Under the pieces are notes generated by a model. The model was not told where the DNA came from, searched no databases, and saw only the letters and a program-made list of their open reading frames with translations. 64,000 nt of DNA, from the NCBI GenBank assembly GCA_036872755.1, contig JAVHNS010000016.1, positions 310,001 through 374,000 on the forward strand, given 5' to 3'. The translations under genes and the position numbers were made by a program. This document shows, one piece after another, positions 50,175 to 62,400 of the stretch; the stretch's first letter is position 1; the number at the start of each line of letters is the position of its first letter. The stretch is from Orbilia blumenaviensis (lineage: Eukaryota; Ascomycota; Orbiliomycetes; Orbiliales; Orbiliaceae).

Positions 50175-52606
50175 AATTGTCCCCTCCTATCACCGTTGAA
50201 GAAGGGACTATCAGTTTGCCCCATCCAACCAACGAAGAGCCGATGAAGCCAAAAGGTCTCATGTGACATGACTTGACGGTCTGTTGATCTTCCTAGCTCC
50301 GAAAATAGAGACTGAGGACTGGCCAAACTATGGCAGTCTGTTCGAAGCAATTGACGGTGTTTGCAGGCTTGGGAGGGATCGTCAGCAGACTAAAGCAGCG
50401 ACGCTTCAAGGTGTCATAAGGTATATAATGGCCTGCCACAGACCCAGTCAGATATTGAAACTGCTTTAAGTGGTCTCAGCCATAGCAGTATTGTTTCAAA
50501 TCCAAAATTCTGGACTGTAGATTTAAAAAAAAAAAACGGACCCCAGATACAATCAAATTTTCAGATATACTAAACTAGCTTTATGTTGGTGTTGTTGGCC
50601 AAATTTAAAATAAACATGTTGATATTAAATTAATCCTAAGCTTCTAATACCCCAGAAGCTACTCCAAATTATTTGGAAAGTAAAGAGAAGAAAATTACAA
50701 TTTTGGCAACTGGTTTAATGAGAGTAAGTTATTCTATTCCGAAAAGGGCTCGAATCCCTCTAATAAATCGGCTATTACGCATAGACCCCCAGTTCAACAA
50801 TGATGGTAGATTTTAAGGTAGGTGGCATTAATAATAGTAGTATATACACATTACTTCCTGTTTTTTTTTTTTTTTGTCCCCAAAATCTATACATCGAAGT
50901 TTTGTTAATAACAATATTGCTTGGTTTTGAACTTCAGACATTCTTAAATGTCTTATTAAGGTCATCGATTCTGGCTTGACAATTTCTGAGCCAGCAGGGA
51001 TCTACGTTACTTTCTCTATCAACTTTGCCATACCAACTGCGGCATCAGGAACCTTTGAGCTGTCTAAAGAGCACGAGCTTTAACGGAATAACGTATAACC
51101 GCTATGTCGTCGTTCATAGTCGTGCTCTTGGAGAAGATCATTTGACCTTGAATTTCTTCGATCAGCGGTTCTAGAATAGTACAGTAATATTGGGTTAAAG
51201 TTAAAGTGGTACCAGTGTACTAGATATATGTACCAGGCACAAACAGGATCGCAAACATTTACAAAATAATGCAAGAAGTCATGAAAGCCGGGGTTTACTA
51301 TAGTATTAGTTATGCTATCTTGTTCTGTTTGTGGACTTTGATATCGATCTCAAATTGAAACCTTTTTTTTATTTTATTTTATTTTTATTATTTTTATAGG
51401 ATCCCGATAAAAGCTTTGCCCCGGATCAGGATATCCACAATGTATGGCTATAAACCACTTACCTTTAGGCTCTAGTTACCTGACTAAATACCTTGAACCA
51501 AGCGCCAGCTCTAGGGTGCGGATCATGATCAATACTCATTATTGTGTTGTGCTCCTGAGCACACCAAGACATCTGTGAAACCAACGCAAAAACCACCACA
51601 TTTCTTCCAACCCAATAAGTTTAAAGGTCGGTACGTGTACTGTCGTGCGTGTACGTACTTACATTACACGTATGGACCGTACCTAGAATCGACGCATACA
51701 AGTATCATAGTACAACTAGTACGACATTTCCATACACCATTAGATGTGAAGTTATCAGTTACCCAAGGCTTGGCCGATCCAGAATGTTACTTATCCACCG
51801 CCTCACATATACTTAATAATATATATCTAAACGCCTATCATTAAAATCGCATGCATCATTCTTCAATAAGGTTGGTCCATCCGGGACCCCGCATCAACCA
51901 CCAAGCCCTCGGAAGCCAATACCTTATATGTATTTGTTCACTAAAGTTCTGTTCGCTGAGAGACATACGCTGGTGGCCTCCTGCCCAATGCATCCTCCTG
52001 TCCAATGTGCGTGTAGTTAGGTACTGTGCAAGTCTCCCACATACCTTTCGAAATCTCACGTATTTACTGAGTACCATTAATACAAAGTTGAGATCTAGGC
52101 ACGAGACAAGTAAATATTACACCTAAACTTTTAGTGATTTCACAAGTCAATTTGCATGCAAGATGGATAGGTAGAGATATTAGGTATTACAGGTCCTGGA
52201 TCATGAAAAACTCGAATCTCAAGGGGAGAGAGATATATATTAAAATTTTAGAACCTGGAGTACTTCGTTTAGGCGGTACGCCGATATGGCGTTATCTGGG
52301 TGGCGTTGTGCCAGCCGTGGTATCAAATACGGCCCCATGGGGCCACTTCGTGGAGATTGGTTTACGAGGCCGGTCCCCATTAAATACCTATAGTTCTAGT
52401 ATACTCAAACTGTGGGCCGAAGGTTAATATAGCATAAAGTCAAGAGGGTATCAAGATGAACTTGCTTCAGTGGGTAACAAAGATCTTTATTTTCGTATAT
52501 ACATCATTTGGCTGGGCCAGGGTATCATGGCGGCATCATTCCCTCCATAAAATCATCCATAGTGTCCCTGTTAACCTCATTACTGCCGCATTTTCAATCA
52601 AAATTG

Positions 52607-52630
52607 AAAAAAAAAAAAAAAAAAAAAAAA
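52607..52630. repeat. Poly(A) tract, 24 nt
   Basis: An uninterrupted run of 24 A on the plus strand, less than 200 bp downstream of the stop codon of the rhodopsin-domain gene (which is on the minus strand). No element can be identified next to it. Confidence 0.85.
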
Positions 52631-52806
52631 CTCCACTAAAAGACCCCGTTTAAAAAATGAAGAAAAAAGGTAAATCAAAAAACGAATAGAATATACAGGA
52701 ATAGTTTTGCAATGAAATGGGGTATATGATGGTTTTTAATCTTCGCCGATATGCACAGTCAAGAAGCAACAAGAGACCGGAATCGAGGCGGAGTGTCAGA
52801 ACAAAA

Positions 52807-54422
52807 TCACAAAAACTCCTTCTCAGTTGAAAGTGCGGAGTCGTGAGGTATCGTTACGGTGGTTCTGGGATTCCCGTTTGAAGCCGATCCTTCCGCGGGT
52901 TCACTCGTCACCACGATCTCCGTGCTCTTATAAACCAAGAATCCCCCAAAGGTTGGTGGCGGTACTGCGATTTCCTCGAAGTCGTCGCCAGCACCTAATG
53001 TCGATTGTAAGGTTGCACTTCTAGATCTCCCGATTTGCGAGTTAAAATCGAAGTCCTTCTCATCGGTTACGGATTTATTCGATTTTGGTCCTCCAGCAAG
53101 TTTCAGACGCTGTAGAAGTGAGGGGCTATGTTTTAACATTCCGTTCCCATGAAACCCTGAACCGCTCCCGCTTCGTGATCGGTCTACCGCTGAGATGGTT
53201 GTAATCGTCGTATTGTCATCAAAGAAACGGTTGTTCGTAGCCAGAGGATTTGCCGTCATTTTTAAGTCTGGGTTGGAAAATAACGTACTTTCGACCTCGT
53301 CGTGGGCTGTGAAGAGGGGAACTTGGCGGAATAACATAATAAAGGAGAGTCGAATTCCTGGTAGACTAGCGATTATGATACCAATGTGGACTTCTAGACT
53401 AACCCATAACCAAAGTTCGTAACCATACCCTGTGATACTGTCAGCGTCTAAATATTTCTCGAAAAAAGTAAAACACAACCTAAATAATTTTTTGAAGGCT
53501 TGGAAAATATAACTTACATGTATGATCACCCTCGAAGGTTTTATCCATAGCCTTAAGTCGCAACCCTGCAAAAACGCAGACCCTACCCCCCTATTAGCTT
53601 TATTCAAGAGCGGCTCAACCATGCATATATATATAGAGTGTTCTTACAGTAATCCAAGAGAAAATAGTCCGATCAACGCCGCTCTCTCCTTCCTTGGCCG
53701 TTTCATGGCAATTACCGTTGGTAATGGCAGGAAGAACAAAACGATATCGCTAAACAGATTCAGCCCTCCCTGTGCCATATTCAAATGCATAAAGGATTGG
53801 TAAGGAATGCATGATCTCTTCGAATCTCCCTGCCCAAGTAGCTGCCACGTCGACTGTACGGGGAGACATTGGATTATCATTGGGATTGCTAGGCCCATGC
53901 TCCATGCTAAGAAAAATACCAAGACGACATATATGGTCCATCTAAGGCCTTTCTCACTTGCAACACGTAGGTAGAAGCATAAAATCGAGACTTTGGTGAA
54001 CATGACGCTGAACGAGAACGCCCAACCGTTGACCCATTGCCAGAAGAGGATGTCTTGCGCATTCCGCCAGTCGATATCCCACATGTGCCTTCCCCAGCCG
54101 TATTTGAGCGTCTTGAAGTGGGAAACCGAGTCGGCTACTGCGAAGCCCTACATTGACCATATATTGTCAGCACCTTGCTTATTACAATGACAGTGAACAA
54201 AGGGTGAATAGGTATTACCCATGCTGGGAGAATGATTATATCATCAATCCCTAGGCTGCGTGTCACAACTCCTCTTGTAACCACTCGTAGTATCACTGCT
54301 ACTGATGATAGTGCAAGTAATAACGCTTCCACAGGAGGTAAATAGGTACCATATACTGGCGGATTTTGGTAATTTCCCGGTGGCCATCGCCCTAGTTCAG
54401 AGAGCGTGTATGCTCTGTCCAT
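52807..54422 (-). CDS. Fungal rhodopsin-domain integral membrane protein (PTH11-like)
   Basis: Four exons on the minus strand: 54422-54219, 54147-53648, 53582-53518, 53429-52807, giving 463 residues. The joins restore LPAW-GFAVADSVSHFKTLKYGWG, SLGL-LVCVFAGLRL and GDHT-WYGYELWLWVSLEVHIG. About seven membrane helices are visible, with the family's signature parts: SLGIDDIIILPAW at the second helix, FWQWVNGWAFSFSVMFTKVSILCFYLR, the extracellular CLPVQSTW and SCIPYQSF cysteines, NLFSDIVLFFLPLPTV, and VSLEVHIGIIIASLPGIR at the last helix. The roughly 160-residue C-terminal tail is cytosolic and Ser-rich (DRSRSGSGSGF, KHSPSLLQRLKL), with likely phosphorylation sites. No CFEM domain precedes the first helix. 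Such proteins include PTH11, a surface-sensing receptor of Magnaporthe, but most have unknown ligands. Confidence 0.9.
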
Positions 54423-57400
54423 GACGCTGTTGATGGCGTCTCCCCTTCCTTCCCTTCCCTTCCTCTAGGAGCTTGTCGGTGATACACGTCGAACCTGTGT
54501 AGTCGGTACGTATTCTAGGTCCCTCCCGACTACTTCGACATGATACTAGTGTAGATCGAGGGTTATTGTTGGTGATAATAGAAAGAAAGGCCTATGCAGG
54601 TGTTTGTAGAGTATGTGCTGCAAAACCAGTGTGAGAGAAGGCGGCCTATCGAAGAAAAAAAACGCCTCCAAGGGAGCAAAGTGACAATGAGCCAAAGGCT
54701 TAAAGTTCGAATTCCGAAATCCAGGCTAGAAGTGACCAAAAGGAACGTAGGTTTTGTAATCTAGAGTGTCGAACAGAAAGAAGAAGCCGGACCAGCAATT
54801 CCAACCTGTTGGGAAAGATAATAGCGCCAGATTTTGCGAATTTATTTTAAGTGAATAATACTATTAATCAAAAAAAAAAAAAAAAAAAAAAAGAGCGCGC
54901 ACTACTTTTTAAGTCGGGAACTGTCAAAAAAAAGATAGTTAGCGGCTTCACCAACTGTCGAGAGGTGTGTCTGCGATCAGTTCGCTTGGAGCTGTTCCCA
55001 AAGGATGGACCCTTCCCAAAACATCTACAACAGGGATAGCGAGCGCATGAACCTGGAGAACAAATGACGGTGTTGACTACCTTTGCTTAGCTTCGTACTA
55101 CCTTTTGTCTAATCGTCGAGATAACTATATAGAAATATAACAAAAAATGCAGGCTAGGGGAGAGGAAATGGCAATGTTTCCCAGAATAGATTTGGATAGG
55201 CTGTCGAATTTTCTTGCCCTGGTCTTCTTAAAACTGCAAAGAATTGACGTTGATAAAGAACCTGCCAGCCAGCACAAAAAGAACATGACATTCTAAATCT
55301 AAAGGCGAATGCGACAAATTTGTAAAACAAAACGAGATGCCCATCCGCACCTCTTTTCGTCCTTGTGAAACCACGAGCCAACGACAAGCACTTTCCAGCA
55401 CACCGTCTTTTGCACCTGTCGGAGGGGTCGATTTCCTAAGGTGGCATGTAGCTAGTGATTGGATCACTGCTCGACGTTTGGGCTGGTTCGGTTGATCCCT
55501 GCGTTTTATTTCCCAGCTGGTGGCTAGGTTCTTGTGTTTCTGGCTTGGCCTATGGGATTTCTTTGCCTGGGAATCATAGAGCTTAAAACGGCTGTGTCTA
55601 GGCTGCCCTACCCCGATATTGTTTCTGAGTCTGTGGTTCCGTCGAATGACGGCATGAGAAAGATAGTGGGGAATAACAGACACTGGCCGGATCGAATGAG
55701 ATCGTGGCGGCGCCTCAGCCTCTCGTTGACATTCTACCAGCCGTCTAGGAGAAATCTGTCCACGATTTGAAGCGCTTGATTGAGAATATACACCGACATG
55801 CGACATGCAATGCAGATGTGAGAAGAGGGTGATCCGAATTATCATTTTCTGGGGAAATTGGATGAAGTGGCACGGCAGCTGGCCAGGACGACGGCAAGCT
55901 ACTTGGTACAGGAACCAGCAATAAGCATTGGTACGGGTACCGTCTGTAGACTAGACGCGGAAGGATATCACCTCCTAAGTAATCAACCTGAATTTCGCAT
56001 CTTTTCTGGGAACATCCGTATGAATTCTATCAGGTTGGTTTCGTATTTTTCTCGGTATTTTCCTGAAGTCCTTTCGCCTACCAGAACCTGCATCCTGCGG
56101 GTTGGAATGCGTCTGAAATCGGAGGGAGATTCGTTTCTACACATAGGATTTAGAAGTCGAGAACCCTCATCTTGTCATAAGCAGGAACAGACTGTTTCAC
56201 TGCCGCCTAGAGGCGGACAGGAGCCTTTCGGTTGGTGATCAGACAGCTGGTGATCGAGATTGCTCAAATAAGCAGCTGGCAACTTTTGTATCTACTGCTT
56301 CAAAAAAAAAAAACACGTTTGTTGCAGTAAATTTTCATTATTGGGCATTCTTTAAGATAACACACTGCTGTATTTCCCAGGTGGAGAATTGAATCCGTTG
56401 AGGGTGAAGCCAGGCTCAGGATGAGGATAGGTGGCTGTTGAAGCGAAGGGTCAAGTCCATCCCCAGCCAAGAGAACATCCACGCAACACAGCCTGGTGGG
56501 ACGACCTTGGCTTTGGTCCCAAATCATGCCGACTTCCGCAAAACTTCACGATTGTGTAGAAAGCTTTCTGGGCTGCGGATATGATGTGGTCCTTTTGATA
56601 GAAGCTTATACAGACCGCGTCATCACTTAGCCAGACATCGAGCTGTATGCTGCGTTACGTACCCAAATTAAAATTTCATACATACTGCCTATGTGGGTAC
56701 TTATCCACGCATTTTAAATACCTTCATTGTGTTGTTGCAAATATTGTTATCGGAATTCCGAGCTGCATCAAGCTTATCGCTGAACTGTCTTGGGTCTATC
56801 GATGCAATCCCTCCTACAGCGCTGATTATATAATTTATTAAGTTCGAGTAATAAGTTCGAGTACCGAGCACGCCCTGGTCCCTCGGTTAACGTGATAGTG
56901 GAATCTTGATTCGATAATTGATTATCAAGTTGCGCATGCCAGGCTTATTGAGATATCAAACAAAGCTTTATAACTTCAAACATGGAGATATTGATGATCT
57001 CCATCCTGCATTTTAATCACTATATGGACTCCTGTATATTGGATTTAGAATTTGATATACTTTGTATACACATCGATGCTGACCCAGACCTATTTAATCA
57101 ACCACGTGAACAAATTTTAGTTTGTCCGCGCAGGCCCAAAACGCAGATTCAGGAACAGGCCTTGGCGAGATTAAGGGTCGCCGCTTGTTCGAATTCGATG
57201 TGCATGTGGGTCTGGGCGTTTTTGGTGTTTTGCCCAAGATTAATCTTCGATTTTGCGGGATCGTGTCGTGAATATTTCACCGAAATATGTTTCTCAGCTT
57301 GACATTTACAAAGTTAGTTGGCAAAGGTGCGTATACACAGCATACATGGACTGAATATCTTCATTTCACCTCCCAGGGCCAATTTGTGGAACTTGATATC

Positions 57401-57683
57401 AATTGTGGAGGACGAGCCCGAAGCGGAATCATAGGACAAGACTGGCTGCACTTTTGGACGTTGAGAGAGCCTTAGAAAATCGGTAAGGCAGTCGACGAGT
57501 CTTCCCCTGAAAAAATACTTCAGCTTCATGAAATGAGGATGACTGACTATGACTCTATAGAAGCGCTCGCAAATAACTTATATCTTGACATTTCCTACGA
57601 CAGTTTCCGTCAGCTCGGTATCCAAGAATTCGAAACCCCAAAAATCAAGTTGACATCGACATTATTGTGAAAAATCCGTAGAA
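54423..57683. other. Intergenic region (3.3 kb) between divergent genes
   Basis: It holds both promoters and a 23-nt poly(A) run. A minus-strand frame at 55228-55845 is open for 205 codons but is rich in Arg, His and Ser with no recognisable domain, and is not called. No other gene is seen. Confidence 0.5.
54870..54892. repeat. Poly(A) tract, 23 nt
   Basis: An uninterrupted run of 23 A on the plus strand, about 450 bp upstream of the start of the rhodopsin-domain gene. Confidence 0.85.
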
Positions 57684-59429
57684 ATGGGCAATAACGACGA
57701 TGGAACTAGCGCCTCTGACATTATCACCTATATTGGTGTCCCACTCGCTGTGCTGGGTGTCATGCCAGTTCTCTATACATTCCTTGTCGCAATAATAACT
57801 CAACACCATATTCGCCGGGAACTTCGTCGTAACTACATCAAAGCCGTTACCCGTACTTCGCTGATGTCTGGTACCGTTGAAATCGAACATCCCCGGTATT
57901 CGATACAACCCCTACAAAGGGACGATGCAGAATACTGGAAGAAATCCGATGAGAGATCCGGGATTCGTGGAGGTAGCTGGACTATTTTCAATTGGCACAA
58001 AATCATCACGGGGAGAGTTCATTACCATCTGCGACTGCGAGAAAAGATGGTACAACCTCAGGCCGAGGTTGACTTTGAAAAGTTGGTGACATTTTTACTG
58101 GACAGAGGGGCAGTGCCGGATGCCGAGGGAGTGAGGATGCTGAAGACAATGGGATTACAGACGCCCAGAATGACGAGACTCTTAACCACCTCTGGACCGG
58201 CTAAGAGGAGCATTTTGGTCGTTAGCAACCCTGAAGAGGCGGAGGGACATCTAAGTCTCAGTCTTTTCTGGGCCGATGAACTCGGCGCAAGGAATGAGGG
58301 CAGCCTACCACCTTACTGGGCTCGACTTCAAGGCAGCGAATTGCCCCTTGAAAAGACTCCAGAGCCAGCGGTAGAGGAAGAGGCACCAGAAATTCCAGAC
58401 ACCGCCGGCGAACCCAGTGAAAAGTCTGGCGATCTCAAATCAGACCCCTCCGCCACTGAAAAAAAGGAAGTTCCTCCTCCTCCTTTCCCCGCGATCAATA
58501 CTCCAGCTCATTGGGGTGCCGAGGATTCAAAATCTCGACTTCCAGTCAGACTTTTCCTAGGCACCACAGGGCTTGAAAATGCAAAAATAGAGACGCTCGA
58601 CGGATCAGACGTCTATGGTTCATTTCGCATCGAACATCTGAAATTCCAATACCCGAGTGGCACAACCAATATGAACCTTTGGTTTGCAGCTGGTGCTGTG
58701 ACAACATTAGGGGAAACCCATAAAGGTCTCTGGAAGTATTCTATCCCAATGGATGTGATAAGGTTTGCGCAAAAGGACACAATGCCGCATGGAACGCTCG
58801 TCTGGCTTGGGCTTTTGGAGGAGGAGGAAACCCCAATGATGGTAGCCCGAAGAGAAGCCAAGGTCAGAGCATCTCATGAGCAGAGACATCAAGATTTTTT
58901 GGATGGGATAAGACAGCGCGAGTTGGAGAAGAACATGCCAGAGGCAATGCGTCAACAGGCAATGCGTCAACGACAAATGGCGAGTGCTCAGGCAATGCTA
59001 CAAAAGCAACGAGAGGAACAAAGAGAGCGGCAGGAAGAGGAGTTCAGGAAGAAGGAGCTCGCTTTGACGAGTCATCGGGTCACACAGGCCGTCGTGTCTG
59101 GTGCTTGCATAGATTACCTTAAGAAGGAAGGATATGTCCCAGCATCTGTGAGCGTGCAGCAAGTTTGCGAGGCAATGCTATATCGGATGCTTTTTGAAGA
59201 AGATTTTGCGGTTAGAATTTGCAGGGTACTCGACGGGTGGATGGGGTGGGGGGAATTGGGCGTGATGAATGACAGACACCTAGATGAATTAAAGAAGGAT
59301 ATGCCAGCCTTCTGCTTTGCCGGCGTGATGTTGGGGGTCATTGGAGAGAGGGCGAAAAGCGCTGAGACATGGGCTGGTAGCGATCTTGCGGAATGTCAAA
59401 GAGTCTTTAGAAGCGTTTATTTGGGATGA
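57684..59429 (+). CDS. Uncharacterised membrane-anchored fungal protein
   Basis: A single-exon frame of 581 residues starting at ATGGGCAATAAC. One hydrophobic segment near the N-terminus (about 12-38, ITYIGVPLAVLGVMPVLYTF) is followed by basic residues (RRELRRNYIK), so the long C-terminal part is predicted to be cytosolic. Readable blocks are a conserved-looking domain (about 95-215), a Pro/Glu-rich linker (about 222-270) with PPPPFPA, a second globular block (290-380, FRIEHLKFQYPSGTT, LWFAAGAVTTLGE), a Gln/Arg/Glu-rich coiled coil (about 385-460, QAMLQKQREEQRERQEEEF), and a hydrophobic C-terminal domain (CFAGVMLGVIGE). I have seen proteins like this as hypothetical in other ascomycetes, but I cannot assign a family or function. 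The high coding regularity over 1.7 kb makes it a real gene. Confidence 0.82.
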   Translation: MGNNDDGTSASDIITYIGVPLAVLGVMPVLYTFLVAIITQHHIRRELRRNYIKAVTRTSLMSGTVEIEHPRYSIQPLQRDDAEYWKKSDERSGIRGGSWTIFNWHKIITGRVHYHLRLREKMVQPQAEVDFEKLVTFLLDRGAVPDAEGVRMLKTMGLQTPRMTRLLTTSGPAKRSILVVSNPEEAEGHLSLSLFWADELGARNEGSLPPYWARLQGSELPLEKTPEPAVEEEAPEIPDTAGEPSEKSGDLKSDPSATEKKEVPPPPFPAINTPAHWGAEDSKSRLPVRLFLGTTGLENAKIETLDGSDVYGSFRIEHLKFQYPSGTTNMNLWFAAGAVTTLGETHKGLWKYSIPMDVIRFAQKDTMPHGTLVWLGLLEEEETPMMVARREAKVRASHEQRHQDFLDGIRQRELEKNMPEAMRQQAMRQRQMASAQAMLQKQREEQRERQEEEFRKKELALTSHRVTQAVVSGACIDYLKKEGYVPASVSVQQVCEAMLYRMLFEEDFAVRICRVLDGWMGWGELGVMNDRHLDELKKDMPAFCFAGVMLGVIGERAKSAETWAGSDLAECQRVFRSVYLG

Positions 59430-62400
59430 TCGCAGGCAATCTCTCGAGTTACCCTTGTTTTAGTCTTTAGTCGGCGTTTCGTGGGAGGCGTATATATCCT
59501 GAGATTCTTGTAATTTAAAAGTATAAGTCATTCGATTTCGTACACGCTGCGGCGTATTGATATATTATTAATTATTACGTGTCTAGTCTGGTTAATCCAT
59601 TAGCTAATATAATATACTTCAGATTCGCGGCACAAAGTGGGAAGTAGAAAGCAATCCGTGGTATATCGACTGGTGCATGATGATGCATTATCGATGAGCC
59701 TAATATCGCATCTTGCCACGGGATGCACCGGTGCTCGGGAAACCCAAAGGCGAAAGCCCCGAGGCCATGAAGCCCCAGAGTAAACGCAGCTTGTATCATG
59801 ATCATGGATAGATAATCCGTGTGGATGTACCACTTCGGGCAGCCGTCGATCCATGGAGCGCCTGAAGGCTGTTCAAGATGTTGCTTAAGCTTTCGGCATG
59901 CATGATATATGTATCGAAGCTTGTGACTGAAAGATCTTGTTGAATTCGGAAGTTATATTTCATAGATTCCTGATCTCCGCCTCCACCCATCCGATTCTCG
60001 TGAGCCAACATGACAGTGTCAGACCACATTGTGATAAATCTTTGCCTCCGGGTTTGGTAGTCAATAATGTATCCCGCGCGCGGAAGAAATTTTGATTCGG
60101 TCGCCTGCAACGCTAGTGCATGATGTCCCTCCACCCACGGCTCGAGAATCGAATCCTCCCAAAAATAAATGTGACCAGAGGCCTGGCTGAGTCACTACAA
60201 GGGTAGTCCTAATTTTTTTTTTTTTTTTTTTCTTTAACGGCTGAACCCGACGTATGCAAGTCAAGACTTCTTGAATGCTGAAAAAATGCTTAACTCAACA
60301 GAAGCTTTCGCTCAGGCCTGCTTGGTTGTTGAAGTTACGTTGGATTCTGTGGACGCCTTCCCAAAACAGAGAGAAAATGACAGGGTCCACGCGGAAAAGC
60401 AGGTGGAGATCAATCAGATTGGAAGATTAGATCCCTGAGATATGCAGCTATCAGATGCCAAAATGCTACATTTCAGAAACATGAGGCTTGACGAAAAAGC
60501 TTAGCCTTAAATTTCATCTGCAGCCTAGATAAAACATGGTCCGAAGTCGGGGAAGTGGAGTGCTTAAGGTTCAAATCCAACGGCAGGCGTTCGGAATTTT
60601 CAGGAGCTCCAGGAATACTATTGGAAGAACTGTTCACAACTGTCTGATCGGGTTTAATCGATCATAATCGATCATAGAGATTTTATCGTACTTGAGATTA
60701 AATTGCCTGTTCCATGGTACCTCGAGTCTTCGTTTGTGCCATCTGGAAGTGGTAGGTGTATTAGACGATCATGCGCATGCTTCAAGTTTTCGATTCAAGG
60801 TGGGGTTTAAACGTTTACAATGCAGAGCTAAGCTGGTGCACGGGATTTACCGATGTGGGTGTAAAAGTGCAGATGCCCCAGGTGCAGATTAGATCCTAGA
60901 TGCAGCAGCCCACATGTTGTCAAAAATCCCTCCAGTGAACAGAAAACGGACCAAGATGATAGGCTAGCGGAAATCTTATCATATCATGCCGAGGAGATAA
61001 TCAGTACACAGGGGTCATAGAAGATCTAATCTTGATATGATATGATATGATTTTATCCTGATCATCAGTCTGTATGCCGTGTGCTAGTTAGCTTTAGGGA
61101 GGTAGTGCTGTCAATGGTGCATCGCACATACGTGAAAAACTGCAGGCCTGCAGGGAATTGATCGTTTTGTCGAAAGAAAACCTCCGCTTGTGCGGGATCG
61201 TGGTCAAGTGCAACGACTTTTTCGATAATCGACTGCAGCTTCTTTATCTTGACCCAGTGGGGTTGAAGGATCTAATCATATTATTCTTTGCCCTCCCTTT
61301 TACATGGGGTTAAATGTATTCTGAGTTGTGCAAGGTTCCAAGATCTTTCTCACTTTAAAACCCAAGAAAGGGGATTTCTAGCATATCAGACGAAGAATAG
61401 CCGGCTGCAAAGGGCCCTGTTCATATTCAAGCGGCCCAACCGTAACCAGCGGGTGACATAATCACATGTAGCTGATAGGAAAGTTCCTCCAGCTCCAAAC
61501 CTTCGCGAGTTCGGTTTGGATCCGAGCATGTTAATATTCTACAGGCTGGGGATTTCAGCTGCGTTTTCGTAGACCTTGCAGAAATCGAGCAATCAATGGG
61601 AATCTAGGTATCTGAGGAAGAGGTTTCATGCAACTGCCAAAGCCACTAAATGCAGGTCGGAACCCCTCCGTGACGTCTTTTGCGTACCCCATGTACGTGA
61701 AACACTGACAAGCATTTTATCCAGTTTTAAACAGAAAAAAACTGTTTCCGTTATTTCATGGTTTAAAGAAGAAAAAGTGGATGCAAGATATATTGTACTT
61801 TTAAAGTGTGGCACGCTTTCCGCGTTGTGGAACCCTGCGGTAAGGAGGCGAGGAGGCTAAAAAAGCAAGTGGGTGCAAGGCGGAAAAGTCTACCGTCGAA
61901 CCGAGGCACCGAAAAGCCGCCTCCGACTGCAGGGCACCATCTGGTAGACGACAGATAGCCTCATCCGTCGACTGTTTTCCTCTTTCCTTTCCTTCTTTCA
62001 TTATTCTAGTGGTGTCACTGGATTGTCGATTATGGAATGCTTATGGAATGCTTACAACCGGGTTGTATGTTGTTGATTGCGAGCGTTGTCTAGTTCGATG
62101 GATAACCCAGGCTCTCTCCACTCTATGTATCATTTGGTTGTTTGGCAGGGCGAACTTCCCCTTCCTGCTTCCTGCTTCCTGAACTTCTTAAATAACATGG
62201 CGTACGTCGCCGGCATGCCGGTGCTGTTGAAACCGCGAGCTCGCGAGACTTGTAATTCAGGGTAATGACAGAAGTTTTCCCCGAGAACGCGGCCCAAGAT
62301 CCTACTTAAGTATGAATTCGGGAGATCTAGGCCCTCGCATAGTTTCAAAAAGTCGACATTCGAATTCTCGCTACGCAAAGGCCTGCTGCTCACCTATAGG

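Larger units (their letters stand above)
47844..52806. other. Gene-poor region (5.0 kb)
   Basis: The first kilobase is the presumed calcineurin promoter and holds no TATA box that I can single out. The rest contains a coding-like fragment (49457-50110), long T and A homopolymers, and an AT-rich patch at about 50520-51400 with T/A runs near 50520, 50865 and 51370. No intact gene is supportable. Confidence 0.5.

Noticed and set aside
50690..50775. tRNA-like sequence (TTGGCAACTGG ... GGGCTCGAATCCC)
   Set aside because: The A- and B-box-like motifs and a partial T-arm are present, but no acceptor or anticodon stem could be paired around them.
55228..55845. A 205-codon minus-strand frame
   Set aside because: Its product is rich in Arg, His and Ser without domain, and an opposing open frame covers part of it; more likely chance.
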